Assembly: GCA_947442255.1 (NCBI GenBank)
Contig: CANEVO010000018.1
Span: forward strand, 1-44,296
Direction: 5' to 3'
Length of the DNA: 44,296 bases
Origin: Opitutia bacterium
Lineage (GTDB): Bacteria > Verrucomicrobiota > Verrucomicrobiae > Opitutales > Opitutaceae
In this document: piece by piece, positions 18,919 through 31,632 of the stretch
How positions within the stretch are numbered: the first letter of the stretch is position 1
Layout: each line of letters begins with the position of its first letter
Program-made: the position numbers and the translations under genes
Notes under the pieces: model-generated
Database searches by the model: none
Told to the model about the DNA's origin: nothing
What the model saw: the letters and a program-made list of their open reading frames with translations, nothing else

Positions 18919-21033
18919 TCAACCCACCGCGCTCCTGGCGCCACGCGTTTCGATCTGCCGCAGCTGCTTCGCCGCGAGCGCGCGATAGCAATCCGGCAGA
19001 TCGAACGTCTTCAACGCGCTTGGGACCAACGACGAAAGCGGCCAGTCGTAGTCCTGCGCCTCGGCGACGTCGCTGTAGCTCGAGAGCGCGTGCTTGAGGG
19101 TCACGCGCGTGATTCGTTCCTCGAGCAGCGCGGCGAAGGTGGCCGGAATCGTGCCCCAACCTTTCGCCACCAGATGAATCTCCTCGTGGCCGTGTGCCTT
19201 CAGCCAGTCGCACAACCGGAGGAGATCGAACGTCCGCTGGCCCGGATACGGCTGGTCGAACATGATGCCATAGATCGCGTAGAAATAATCGCTGCCGTAG
19301 GGATCGGTGGATTCCTTGCTCGTCGTGTTCGGCTCCGATTCGCCGATGCCGCGGACGTCGCAGGCGAACACCGCCGCCGCCGGATCCGCCGCCATCACCT
19401 CGCGAATCAGCGGCTCGTCCCGGAGCTCGGCGTCGGCCGAACGGTGCGAAACGTAAAGGATCGCGCGTTTCGGTCCCCGCGGGACGCGATAGGACAGGGA
19501 CTGATCGCCGAGGCGGTAGACCAGGGCCAGGATGCCCGGCTCGGTTTCGACCGCGTAGTTCGCCGCGAAGCGTTTAGGGTAACGCCGGGCCGGCACCGCC
19601 GGCAGGATCCGGTAGTCGGGCACCTCACTGACGCGCGGGGGCAGGTACAGCGCCTCGCTCACGGCCTGCTTCAGCGCCTCGCCCGTTAGGGCCGGCCGCT
19701 GCGCGCGCAGTTTCTGCGACGCGTCGCGGGTGAACGACAGCACGGTGGCCGGCTGCAGCGGCGCCACCTGCCCCTTCGACGTACACCACAGTGTCTCATC
19801 CTTCTCGATGGTCAGCGCAGGTTCCACGTTCGTGCTCGCGACCCCGGTGAGTTGGTTGAACCAGCCATACATCGCCTCCCGGTTCTTGCGGGAATAGCCG
19901 TGATAATCGGGCCCGATGAACAGCGCCTCGTGATCCTTAACCCCGAGCAATGTGTAGAGGTGCTGCAGCCGGCCGTGGGATACTTCGAGCCCGCGCGCGT
20001 CGAAAAGGTCCTTTTCCTGGCCGAGCAGCAGCAGGTGCTGCGGGATGAATGGGACGAGAAAATCCGCGTGATCCAGCCCAAGCGCCAGGGTGTGCGGCGG
20101 GCATTGCTCGGTGTCGGCCGGCTGTTCGCTCTCGAACATCCGCCGGAATGTGTTGATGAAACAGCTCGGCGCGGCGGCCACGAACCGCGGCTCCAGCGCG
20201 CACAACCACGACGTGATCGTGCCGCCGCCGGAATTACCCGTCGCCATGATCCGTTTTCCGTCCACCTCCGGCCGCGTCAGCAGGTAATCGAGCGCGCGGA
20301 TCCCGTCCCACGCCTGCCACGTCCCGAAGAATTCGCCCACGAGGAACTGCTGATTGCCCACGTAGAGGTGCTCGCGAACGTTACCGAGTTGCAGCGGACG
20401 CAGGGCCGCATCGACGTATTGATACCGCTCGCCCTGCCCGATCGGGTCGATGATGAGCACGATGTAACCCAGCCGCGCGAGTCCCTGGGCGAACGACTGG
20501 TAGGTGTCACCCGCCTTGCCGTTTTGCGAGTGGCCGCACACCCCGACGACGGCCGGGGTCGGGCCCCGGCGATTTTTCGGGAGGTACAGGTTGCCCGTGA
20601 CGGGAAAGTTCGGCCGGCTTTCGAAGATGACGTTTTCGATCGTGTAGGCGTCGCGCTCGACCACGCCGGTCACGCGCGGGTTGAGCGGCGTCTTTTCCGG
20701 CAAAGGCCCGAAGCACCGCCGCACTTTCTCGGTGGTTTCGCGCACATATTTTTCCGCGGCCGCGCGTGTGCTGATCCGGGCGATCAACGTATCCGCGGCC
20801 TTCTCCCGACTCACCATCCGCGGGCCGAAATAATCCTGCATCATCCGCGGGAAGCGCTGCAGCGGCTTCAATTCGGCCGGCGATCCCGGCGGTTGCTTGG
20901 CGGGCGCGGCCGCCGCCAGCACCGTCGATCCCGTCAATTGCAGTCCCGAGGCGCCGAGCAGGCCGAGGCCGGCCTGTTGGAGCAGGTGGCGTCGCGTGAG
21001 AGCAGAAGTGGGGCGGGGTTCAGCTTGATTCAT
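18919..21033 (-). CDS. Tat-exported tandem alpha/beta-hydrolase, paralogue A
   Basis: A 704-residue secreted hydrolase. The N-terminus has a twin-arginine signal (TRRHLLQQAGLGLLGASG at 13-30). The first hydrolase domain shows the oxyanion region VCGHSQNGKAGDTYQ, the elbow TGNSGGGT with Ser268, a probable Asp in GQEKDLFD (about 338-345) and His378 in GPDYHGYSR, giving a complete triad. The C-terminal half repeats the fold (AVFACDVRGIGES), but its elbow is HLVAKGWGT without Ser, so it is likely structural. It is a close paralogue of the gene at 22905-25025 along its whole length, and a more distant relative of 16561-18810. Ester cleavage of a cell-wall or plant glycan is inferred only. Confidence 0.85.
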   Translation of the reverse strand: MNQAEPRPTSALTRRHLLQQAGLGLLGASGLQLTGSTVLAAAAPAKQPPGSPAELKPLQRFPRMMQDYFGPRMVSREKAADTLIARISTRAAAEKYVRETTEKVRRCFGPLPEKTPLNPRVTGVVERDAYTIENVIFESRPNFPVTGNLYLPKNRRGPTPAVVGVCGHSQNGKAGDTYQSFAQGLARLGYIVLIIDPIGQGERYQYVDAALRPLQLGNVREHLYVGNQQFLVGEFFGTWQAWDGIRALDYLLTRPEVDGKRIMATGNSGGGTITSWLCALEPRFVAAAPSCFINTFRRMFESEQPADTEQCPPHTLALGLDHADFLVPFIPQHLLLLGQEKDLFDARGLEVSHGRLQHLYTLLGVKDHEALFIGPDYHGYSRKNREAMYGWFNQLTGVASTNVEPALTIEKDETLWCTSKGQVAPLQPATVLSFTRDASQKLRAQRPALTGEALKQAVSEALYLPPRVSEVPDYRILPAVPARRYPKRFAANYAVETEPGILALVYRLGDQSLSYRVPRGPKRAILYVSHRSADAELRDEPLIREVMAADPAAAVFACDVRGIGESEPNTTSKESTDPYGSDYFYAIYGIMFDQPYPGQRTFDLLRLCDWLKAHGHEEIHLVAKGWGTIPATFAALLEERITRVTLKHALSSYSDVAEAQDYDWPLSSLVPSALKTFDLPDCYRALAAKQLRQIETRGARSAVG

Positions 21034-21101
21034 GCAATCCGAGTGAAGGGTTCCTGCGCTGGCTTGTCCATTCGCGGTTCAACCCGAATGCTCGTGAAAC
21101 C

Positions 21102-22118
21102 ATGCCGCGCGTTTCCGTCGTACTGCCGGTATTCAATGCCGCCGCCACCGTAGCGCGCGCCGTGGAGAGCATTCGCGCGCAGACTTGGCCCGACTGGGAA
21201 CTCGTCGCCGTGGACGACGGTTCGACGGATGGAACGAGCGAGATCCTCGACCGCTGGGCCCGCGACGATGCGCGGGTGCGGATCGTGACGCAGGACCATG
21301 CGGGCGTGGCGGCCGCGGCCAATGCGGGACTGGCAGGCACGCGCAGTGAATTGATTGCGCGGATGGATGCGGATGATGTCGCGCATCCCGAGCGGCTGGC
21401 CCGGCAGGTGGCGCTGCTCGATGCTGACGCGACGCTCGGGGTCGCAAGTTCATTGGTGGAGTTCGGCGGAGATCGCGCGGCGCGGGCGGGTTACGCCCTG
21501 CACGTGGATTGGTTGAACTCGCTGGTGACTCCGGAGGAAATCGCGCTGAATCGCTTTGTGGAATCACCGGTGGCAAATCCGAGCGTGCTTTTCCGGCGCG
21601 AGCTGGTGGAGCGACACGGAGCTTTTCGCGCCGGAAATTTTCCGGAGGACTACGAGTTGTGGCTGCGGTGGCTCGATGCGGGCGTGCGGATCGCGAAGGT
21701 GCCCGCACCGCTGCTCACGTGGCACGACGGGCCGAACCGGATTTCGCGCACCGATCCGCGGTATGCGCCGGACGCGTTTTTCCGAGTGAAGGCGAAGTGG
21801 ATTGCGCGCGAGTTGGCCCGCGTGGCCGGCGAGCGGGAGATTTTTGTCTGGGGCGCGGGCCGGCACACCCGGAAACGCGCCGCGCACCTGGCCGGCCACG
21901 GCGTGCGAATCGCCGGCTATATCGACGTCGACGCCAAGAAGACGGGGCGCGGACTGGGCGGCACGGGAGTGCCAGTGCTGGCGGAGGGCGCCCTGCCCCC
22001 GCCCGGAAACATTTTCGTGCTGAGCTACGTCACGACTCGCGGTGCGCGGGACTACAATCGAGGCCAACTCACTGCCCGTGGTTACGTCGAGGGCCGGGAT
22101 TTTCTGATGTGCGCGTGA
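21102..22118 (+). CDS. Family 2 glycosyltransferase with C-terminal Rossmann-like domain
   Basis: A GT-A fold inverting glycosyltransferase, probably cytoplasmic and acting on a surface polysaccharide or glycolipid. Residues 1-230 are the GT2 domain: VSVVLPVFNAAATV at the N-terminus, VDDGSTDGT for nucleotide binding, the metal motif RMDADD near 88, and the FPEDYELWLRW acceptor-base region. The last 100 residues (IFVWGAGRHTRKRAAHL…GYIDVDAKKTGR) look like a nucleotide-binding Rossmann module, as found at the end of some GT2 proteins. The ATG at 21102 is divergent from the adjacent hydrolase (68-nt gap). Its 3' end overlaps the convergent GNAT gene by 50 nt. Confidence 0.88.
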   Translation: MPRVSVVLPVFNAAATVARAVESIRAQTWPDWELVAVDDGSTDGTSEILDRWARDDARVRIVTQDHAGVAAAANAGLAGTRSELIARMDADDVAHPERLARQVALLDADATLGVASSLVEFGGDRAARAGYALHVDWLNSLVTPEEIALNRFVESPVANPSVLFRRELVERHGAFRAGNFPEDYELWLRWLDAGVRIAKVPAPLLTWHDGPNRISRTDPRYAPDAFFRVKAKWIARELARVAGEREIFVWGAGRHTRKRAAHLAGHGVRIAGYIDVDAKKTGRGLGGTGVPVLAEGALPPPGNIFVLSYVTTRGARDYNRGQLTARGYVEGRDFLMCA

Positions 22119-22815
22119 GATCCGGGAGCCGCTGCCGTTGCCGGCCGGCGGCGTCGAAATTCTCCGGCGCCAGCCAGCGCTCGAAAGCCGCTCGCCGCGC
22201 CGGCCATTCCGAATCGAGGATTGAATACCACGCGGTGTCGCGGTTGCGGCCCTTCACCACCGTCGCCTGACGGAAAATGCCTTCGAAGGTGAACCCCAGC
22301 CGCAAGGCCGCCGCGCGGGAGGGCGCGTTCAATGCGTCGCACTTCCATTCATAACGGCGGTAACCCAGAGCAAACACCTGCGCCATCATCAGCGCCATCG
22401 CCTCGGTGGCGGCCGGAGTGCGTTGCAACCCCGGAGAATAGCCCAGGTGACCGACTTCGATGGCGCCGTTCGCCGGATCGATCCGCAGGTAACTGGCCAC
22501 GCCGACGGCGCCGCCACTGCCGGCGTCCACGATGGCAAAGAACAGCGGATCGTCGCCGAGCCACTTCGCCTCCATGCAGCCACGATAAGCGGCGAGATCC
22601 TCGAAGGGCCCGTACGGCAGGTAAGTCCACATGCGACCTTCGGTGTCGGCCGCGTTGGCCGCGTGGAGATCGCCGGCGTGCCGCCGGGGGTCGAGCGGCT
22701 CGAGGCGGCAAAAGCGCCCGACCATCGCGTCACGCGACGGCCGGACCGGCGGGCGCCAGTCCGGCAGCGCAACGCCCACGGGTTGATTCTGCAGATTGTC
22801 GTGAGCGGGCATCAT
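22069..22815 (-). CDS. GNAT-family N-acetyltransferase (RimJ/RimL-like)
   Basis: An acetyl-CoA-dependent acyltransferase; the target is unknown. The start is taken at ATG 22815 (a second ATG follows directly), giving 248 residues; the frame is open further upstream but without family sequence. Recognisable parts are the N-terminal RFCRLEPLDPRRHA segment, AIEVGHLGYSPGLQRTPAATEAM (strand and acetyl-CoA loop region) and the later YEWKCDALNAPSRAAALRLGF strand-helix, typical of RimJ/RimL-type GNATs. The last ~25 residues read into the 3' end of the convergent GT2 gene, so the original stop may have been lost. It lies 89 nt after hydrolase paralogue B on the same strand. Confidence 0.85.
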   Translation of the reverse strand: MMPAHDNLQNQPVGVALPDWRPPVRPSRDAMVGRFCRLEPLDPRRHAGDLHAANAADTEGRMWTYLPYGPFEDLAAYRGCMEAKWLGDDPLFFAIVDAGSGGAVGVASYLRIDPANGAIEVGHLGYSPGLQRTPAATEAMALMMAQVFALGYRRYEWKCDALNAPSRAAALRLGFTFEGIFRQATVVKGRNRDTAWYSILDSEWPARRAAFERWLAPENFDAAGRQRQRLPDLTRTSENPGPRRNHGQ

Positions 22816-22904
22816 GCCGGAAAAAGATAAAGTCGGTCGGCGCGACCGTTGCCACTGACGGGCGGCAACGCAGCGCGAAAGGCAGCGACCGTTTACACGG
22901 GGCT

Positions 22905-25025
22905 TCAGGCCTTGCGCCCGTCGGCGGCACCCCACGGTGCGATCTGGCGAAGCTGCTTGGCTTCCAGCGCGCGATAACAATCCGGCAGGTCGAAGGTGCG
23001 CAACACGCCGGGCAACAACGCCGACAGCGGCCAGTCGTAGTCCTCGGTTTCGGCGATATCGCTGTAGCTGGTGAGCGCGTGCTTGAGCGTGATCTGGGTC
23101 ACCTCGGACGAAAGCAGCGCGGCAAAGGTCGCGGGGAGCGCGCCCCACCCTTTGCCGACCAGATGAACTTCGGTGTGGCCGCAGGATTTCAGCCAGTCGA
23201 TCACTCGCAGCACGTCATGCGTTTTCTGCCCGAGATACGGGTAATCGAGCATGAGCCCGTAAATCGCATAGAGATAATCCGGACCGTACGCGTTCAGAAA
23301 CCCGGCGTCCGTGGTGTTCGGTTGCGATTCGCCGACACCACGTACATCGCACGCGAACACCGCCGTGTCGGGTTCGGCGCGAATCAATTCGGCCACCAGC
23401 GGCTCTTCGCGCAGCTCGGCGTCGGCGGAATGATGGGACACGTAGAGCAAGGCGCGTTTCTGACCGCGGGGTGGACGCGACATCAGCGGGTTGTCAATAA
23501 GCCGGTAAACCAGCGCGAAGGCGTTGGGCTCGGTCTCCACCGCGTAGGTGCCCGCATAACGCTTCGGATAACCGCGCGCGCCGCCGGGCCGCAGGATCCG
23601 GTAGTCCGGCACGCCTTCGCGCGCGGGCAATTTGAGCGTTTGCACGACCGCCTGACGCAACGCCGCGCCACCGACCTGCCCGCGCTGGCGCCGCAACGCC
23701 TCGGAGGTCTCGCGCGTGTGGGAAAAAATCGTGCGCGCTTTTCCCTCGGCGACCTGGCCGCGCGTCGTGCACGTGAGGACCTCATCCTTTTCGAGCACCA
23801 GCGCCGGCTCCGCCTGGCCGCTGGAAATTTTTGTGACCCGGTTGAACTTACCGTACATCGCCTCGCGCACCGGCTTCGAGAAGCCGTGATAGTCGGGACC
23901 GATGAACAACTCGATCGCCTGCTCCGCGCCGAGCAGCCGGTAGATAGGCCGCAACTTCGCCAGGTTCTCCTCGAGCCCGCGCACGTCGAAATAGTCCTTC
24001 TCCTGGTCGAGCATGATCACCGGTTTCGGCGCCAGCGCCGCGACGAAGTCCGCGTGGTCGAGTCCCAACGCGAGCACGCGCGGCGGACACTGCTCGGTGT
24101 CGGCCGGCAACTCGTTCTCCAGATTGCGGCGGAACGTCGTCATGAAACAGCTGGGCGCGGCCATCGTCCACCGCTGCTCCACGCCGCAGAGCCAGGTCGT
24201 CATCGTGCCGCCGCCGGAATTACCGGTGACGCCAACGTGCCGCGGGTCCACCTCCGACCGCGTCAACAAGTAGTCGAGCGCGCGGATGCCGTCCCACGCG
24301 CGCCAGGCCCCGAAAAACTCGCCCACCAGGAACTGCTGGTTGCCGCCGTGCAAATGCTCGCCCACGCCGACACCCATGCGCGGCTTCAACTCGGCAGTGA
24401 CATACTGCAGCCGCTCGCCCTGCCCAATCGGATCGAAGATGAGCACGACGTAGCCCTGGCGCGCGAGGCCCTGGGCGAACGACTGGTAGGTGTCGCCGGC
24501 CTTGCCGTTGACGGAGTGCCCGCAACTGCCGACGACACCGGGCAGCGGGAACGCGCGCCCCTTCGGCACGTAGAGATTGGCGGTCACCGGAAAGCCGGGG
24601 CGGCTCTCGAAAATCACGTTCTCGATCCGATAGGCGTCACGCTCGGTCACCTTGGTGACGCGCGCATTCAACGGCGTCTTCTGCGGCCAGGGTCCGAAGA
24701 TGGACTGAATCTTGCCGCGCACCTCGGTCACGTAGGCCTCCGCGTCGGCCTTCGAGCGGATCCTCGCGCGCCGGTCCTTCGCGTTGCGCTCCACTTCGCG
24801 GACCCGGGCGACGTAATACTCCTGCACCGAGCGGGCAAAACGGTTGAGCGGCACGAGAGGGCCCGTGGGCCCAGCGGCGGCCTTCCCGGCCTTGCCCTTG
24901 GGTGCGCTGGCCGCCGAGGCCGTGGGCGCACTGACGAGGGAGGCGCCGATGAGGCCCAAGCCGGTCTTTTGCAGCAACGCGCGACGGGAGAGCTTCGGGG
25001 ACGGGGTAGAGGTAGGATCGTTCAT
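22905..25025 (-). CDS. Tat-exported tandem alpha/beta-hydrolase, paralogue B
   Basis: A 706-residue paralogue of the hydrolase at 18919-21033. I start it at the ATG at 25025, which gives a twin-arginine signal (LSRRALLQKTGLGLIGASL); the frame is open about 450 nt further upstream into tgt, without meaning. The first domain keeps CGHSVNGKAGDTYQ, the elbow TGNSGGGT, DQEKDYFD and GPDYHGFSK, so the Ser-Asp-His set is intact. The second domain elbow reads HLVGKGWGALP, again without Ser. Sequence agreement with paralogue A runs from signal to stop, pointing to gene duplication with GT2 and GNAT now between the copies. It lies 130 nt after the Tgt fusion on the same strand. Confidence 0.86.
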   Translation of the reverse strand: MNDPTSTPSPKLSRRALLQKTGLGLIGASLVSAPTASAASAPKGKAGKAAAGPTGPLVPLNRFARSVQEYYVARVREVERNAKDRRARIRSKADAEAYVTEVRGKIQSIFGPWPQKTPLNARVTKVTERDAYRIENVIFESRPGFPVTANLYVPKGRAFPLPGVVGSCGHSVNGKAGDTYQSFAQGLARQGYVVLIFDPIGQGERLQYVTAELKPRMGVGVGEHLHGGNQQFLVGEFFGAWRAWDGIRALDYLLTRSEVDPRHVGVTGNSGGGTMTTWLCGVEQRWTMAAPSCFMTTFRRNLENELPADTEQCPPRVLALGLDHADFVAALAPKPVIMLDQEKDYFDVRGLEENLAKLRPIYRLLGAEQAIELFIGPDYHGFSKPVREAMYGKFNRVTKISSGQAEPALVLEKDEVLTCTTRGQVAEGKARTIFSHTRETSEALRRQRGQVGGAALRQAVVQTLKLPAREGVPDYRILRPGGARGYPKRYAGTYAVETEPNAFALVYRLIDNPLMSRPPRGQKRALLYVSHHSADAELREEPLVAELIRAEPDTAVFACDVRGVGESQPNTTDAGFLNAYGPDYLYAIYGLMLDYPYLGQKTHDVLRVIDWLKSCGHTEVHLVGKGWGALPATFAALLSSEVTQITLKHALTSYSDIAETEDYDWPLSALLPGVLRTFDLPDCYRALEAKQLRQIAPWGAADGRKA

Positions 25026-25155
25026 ATGGGAGAAAAGACTGGAGCGGGCGCCAGCGGCGCGAAAATCGGGGTGGATTCGAACCCGCAGCGTTGATGAGAG
25101 CTTCAAGGGTTGTCGAACACCTCTTGCGGATGGCAACGGAAGCAAAGCTCGAATC

Positions 25156-28264
<3,109 letters not shown>

Positions 28265-28395
28265 TTCGAACGACCGGGGATCATTTTCGCCATCGACCAG
28301 CGGAGTCGCGGCAGTTCTCGCCGCCGAATTCAGGCCCAAAGAATCTTGGTTTCGGCCATCCGATGCCCAATGCTTTTGGCCTCCATTTCTCACGC

Positions 28396-29043
28396 ATGAT
28401 CCGCGCCCTTATCTTCGACTTCGACGGCCTGATCGTCGACACCGAGACCCCGCTCATCGATTCCTACGCCGACGTGCACGCCACTCATGGCGTGCCCTTC
28501 GACCGTACACTGTTTCTCCGCAACGTCGGCCACGCCGACTATGCATTCGACCCCTGGCACGGCTTCAGCCCGCACGCCGACCGCGCCGCCTTGGAACTCG
28601 ACCGTCGCACCCGAAAGGATGCCCGGCTCCAGCGGCAACCGGTGCTGCCGGGCATCGTCTCCCTGCTCGACGCCGCCCAGGCCAGCGGTGTGCGGATCGG
28701 CCTCGCCTCCAATTCCGGGCATGTGTGGGTGGAGAGCCATCTCACGCGCGTCGGATTGCTCGAGCGCTTCGAGTTTCTCGCCTGCCGCGAAGACGCGCCG
28801 TCGCCCAAGCCCGAACCGGATCTCTACCGGCTGGTGCTCAATCGCTTTGGCCTGCGGGGCCACGAGGCGATCGCGTTCGAGGACTCGCATACCGGCTCGC
28901 TCGCGGCGAAACGCGCCAATGTGTGGGTGGTCGCCGCGCCGAACTCCTCGACGGCACATCACGACTTCACTCACGCCGATCTGCAAGTGACCTCACTCAC
29001 CGAGGTCACCCTCGCATCGCTTCGCACCCGGTTCGAAAAATAG
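28396..29043 (+). CDS. HAD-family phosphatase (beta-phosphoglucomutase-like)
   Basis: A 215-residue subfamily IA haloacid-dehalogenase-like hydrolase. Motif I FDFDGLIVDTE carries the nucleophilic Asp and the acid/base Asp at the N-terminus (start ATG 28396). Motif II is LASNSG, motif III the Lys in SPKPEPDLY, and motif IV the EDSHTGSLAA acidic pair. The helical cap between motifs I and II fits beta-phosphoglucomutase or phosphoglycolate-phosphatase relatives. Phosphoglycolate phosphatase would suit the glycolate oxidase at the other end of the window, but the sequence does not single it out. It follows the phosphoesterase by 131 nt. Confidence 0.85.
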   Translation: MIRALIFDFDGLIVDTETPLIDSYADVHATHGVPFDRTLFLRNVGHADYAFDPWHGFSPHADRAALELDRRTRKDARLQRQPVLPGIVSLLDAAQASGVRIGLASNSGHVWVESHLTRVGLLERFEFLACREDAPSPKPEPDLYRLVLNRFGLRGHEAIAFEDSHTGSLAAKRANVWVVAAPNSSTAHHDFTHADLQVTSLTEVTLASLRTRFEK

Positions 29044-29109
29044 GGGCCGATCCCTCGCCCACCGCGCAGGAACTCGACGCTTCGCCGAACCCATGAAACG
29101 GAATTGTCG

Positions 29110-29722
29110 ATGAACTGGGATAATTGGGAGATGATCTGGCGGCGCCCGCAGCTCCCGCTCGGGGCGGCCGCCGACCTCGCGAGCCTCAGACAGAATTTCG
29201 AGCGCACGCGGCGCCAAACGGCGAAAGCACTACTCGCGCGCGACCTCCTCGAGGCGGCGGCCGGCGTCATCGTCACGACTGCGCTCGGCTTGATTTGGTG
29301 GCAGCAGGGCAAAGCGGGCTGGCCGATCGCGCTGGCGATGGCATTGATGCTCGGCGTCACCGGGGTATTCCTCCGCGAACGCCTCCGGACCCAGCGCAGC
29401 CGGCTGGGGCCCGATTCGCCTCTGGCTCGCCAAGCTCGATGCCGAAATCGCCGGCTTGCGCCACCAACGGCAGATGTTCCTCCACATCTGGCAATGGTAC
29501 CTGGGCCCCATCGCCGCCGCGATCGGCATCGTTTTCGGCACCTTGATTCGCAACCGCCCGCCGTGGGACGTCGGCCGGGACCCTCTCTCCATCGGCGGTT
29601 TCAGCCTCTTCTTTGCCTTTTGCCTCTGGTTCGCGTGGGAGATCAACCGCCGCGCCGTTCGTCAGCGGCTCGAACTCCGACTCAAAGAACTCGAGAAGCT
29701 GCGCCGGGACGCTATCGCCTGA
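29110..29722 (+). pseudogene. Four-helix membrane protein broken by a 1-nt insertion
   Basis: A small inner-membrane protein of unknown function. From ATG 29110 (MNWDNWEMIWRRPQLP) the first frame encodes a soluble head and two hydrophobic helices (AAGVIVTTALGLIWW and a second ending GVTGVFL), up to RSRLGPDSP. Coding then continues in the next frame as LWLAKLDAEIAGLRHQRQM, with two further helices (YLGPIAAAIGIVFGTLI; FSLFFAFCLWFAWEI) and a charged tail ending in TGA at 29722. Removing one C near 29419-29420 gives a continuous 203-residue protein. Left as is, the first frame reads into Arg/Pro-rich nonsense. It is either a recent pseudogene or an assembly indel. Confidence 0.78.
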
Positions 29723-29771
29723 TCGGCTGCTATCGTCGAAGACTCGCCGCCCCGGCCGGGAGCCGGAGCTC

Positions 29772-31577
29772 CTACCCTTCCAGCTCCGACCAGCGCGCAT
29801 AAGCCGTGGCGAGCTCCGCCTCGATCTCGTGAACGCGCTCGGTCGCGTGGGTGACTTCCACCGGCGGTTTTTTGAAGAAGAGCGGATCCGCCAGCTTGGC
29901 CGTGAGGATTTCCTGTTCGGCTTCCAATTTTTCGATGACCTTCGGCAAAGCCTCCAGCTCGGCGCGCTCCTTGTTGGTCAGCTTGCGGGCTTTTTTCGGC
30001 GCCCCACCGGTCGCAGTGGCCGTCGCTTCCTTCGCTGCGCGCTTCGCTTTTTCCTCCGCCGCCGCGAGGGCCGCCGCCTTGGCGGCCCGCTCCTTCTGCC
30101 AGTCGTCGTAACCGCCCACGTATTCCGTCACGGTCGCCTCGCCCTCGAACACCAGCAGGCTCGTGCAGACTTCGTTGAGAAACGCCCGGTCGTGGCTCAC
30201 CAGCAGCACCGTGCCGCCGAATTCCACCAGCAGGTCTTCCAGCAATTCGAGCGTTTCCGCATCGAGATCATTCGTCGGTTCGTCGAGCACCAGCACGTTG
30301 CAGGGCTTGGTGAACAGTCGCGCCAGCAGCAGCCGGTTCCGCTCGCCGCCCGACAGCGCCTTGATCGGCGTCCGCGCGCGCGTCGGGTCGAAGAGAAAAT
30401 CCTCGAGGTAGGAAATCACGTGGCGCGTGCGGCCGTTGATCGTGACGGTCGCGTTGCCGTCCGCGACGGCGTCCTGCACGCGCATCGTCTCGTCGAGCTG
30501 GGCGCGGAGCTGGTCAAAGTAAACGATCTCAAGCCGGGTGCCCTGCTCGACCGTGCCCTCGCCGGGCGCGAGCTGGCCGAGCATGAGCCGCAACAGCGTC
30601 GTCTTGCCGGCGCCGTTCGGTCCCACGATACCGATCTTGTCCCCGCGCTCGATTCGGGTGGTAAGGTGGCGGACCACCCAGGCATCGGCGTAACGAAAGC
30701 CCGCGTCCTCGCAGGCGATCACCTTGAAGCCGCTGCGATCCGCCTCCTGTGCAGTGATCTTCGCCGTGCCGGTCTTGTCCCGGCGGGCGGCGCGTTCGGC
30801 CCGCATGTTTTCCAGCGCATGAATGCGGTTCTGCGCCCGCGAGCGCTGGGCCTTCACGCCGCGGCGGATCCACACCTCTTCCTGGGCGAGTTTCTTGTCG
30901 AACAGCGCGCGCTGCACCTCCTCGGCCTCCAACACCGCCTCCTTGCGCACGAGAAACGTGTCGTAGTCGCAGGCCCAGCCCACGAGCTTGCCGCGGTCGA
31001 TCTCGATGATGCGCGTGGAAATCTTCCGCAGAAAAGCGCGATCGTGCGTCACGAAGAGTAGTGCCCCGCCCCATTCGAGCAGGAATTCCTCCAGCCACTG
31101 GATGGATTCGAGATCGAGATGGTTCGTCGGTTCGTCGAGCAGCAGCAGTTGCGGATCCTCGACGAGGCCGCGCGCCAGCAGCACGCGGCGCTTTTGCCCG
31201 GCCGACAGCGCGGCAAATTCCATGTCCACGGGCAGCTTCATCTGCTCCAGCAACCGCTCGGCGCGATCGTGCCGCTCCCAGTCGTTGTGCTCCTCGTAGG
31301 CGCCGCCGGGGCCCTCCACCACCGTGCGCACCGTGCCGGCAAGTCCGGCCGGCACATCCTGTTGCAAGGTCGAGATTACCGCGCCTGGCTGCCGGAACAC
31401 CTGGCCGGTGTCGGGGTTGAGGTCTCCGACGATGACTTTCATCAGGGTGGACTTGCCCGCGCCGTTACGGCCGACCAGACACACGCGTTCGCCGCGGTCG
31501 ATCTGGAGATTGACGCGATCGAGCAATGGTGCGCCACCGAAGCTCAGGCTGACATCGAGAAGACTGACAAGGGCCAT
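29772..31577 (-). CDS. uup: ABC-F ATPase (Uup-like)
   Basis: A soluble 601-residue protein with two ABC ATPase domains and no membrane domain, typical of ABC-F factors that act on ribosomes. The start is ATG 31577 (MALVSLLDVSLSFGG). Domain 1 has the Walker A GRNGAGKST, signature LSAGQKRRV and Walker B LLLLDEPTNHLD. Domain 2 has GPNGAGKTT, LSGGERNRL and LVLDEPTNDLD. The linker carries the basic, coiled-coil segment (…QRSRAQNRIHALENMRAER…). The C-terminal ~90 residues (Lys/Ala-rich, then LTNKERAELEALPKVIEKLE) form the Uup-type coiled-coil domain, which favours Uup over EttA. It is divergent from wecG (55 nt) and convergent with the broken membrane-protein gene. Confidence 0.92.
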   Translation of the reverse strand: MALVSLLDVSLSFGGAPLLDRVNLQIDRGERVCLVGRNGAGKSTLMKVIVGDLNPDTGQVFRQPGAVISTLQQDVPAGLAGTVRTVVEGPGGAYEEHNDWERHDRAERLLEQMKLPVDMEFAALSAGQKRRVLLARGLVEDPQLLLLDEPTNHLDLESIQWLEEFLLEWGGALLFVTHDRAFLRKISTRIIEIDRGKLVGWACDYDTFLVRKEAVLEAEEVQRALFDKKLAQEEVWIRRGVKAQRSRAQNRIHALENMRAERAARRDKTGTAKITAQEADRSGFKVIACEDAGFRYADAWVVRHLTTRIERGDKIGIVGPNGAGKTTLLRLMLGQLAPGEGTVEQGTRLEIVYFDQLRAQLDETMRVQDAVADGNATVTINGRTRHVISYLEDFLFDPTRARTPIKALSGGERNRLLLARLFTKPCNVLVLDEPTNDLDAETLELLEDLLVEFGGTVLLVSHDRAFLNEVCTSLLVFEGEATVTEYVGGYDDWQKERAAKAAALAAAEEKAKRAAKEATATATGGAPKKARKLTNKERAELEALPKVIEKLEAEQEILTAKLADPLFFKKPPVEVTHATERVHEIEAELATAYARWSELEG

Positions 31578-31632
31578 TGGAACCGGACAGCGTGGACAAT
31601 CAGCCCCACCCTGCGCAAGGTCGGTGTGCGAA

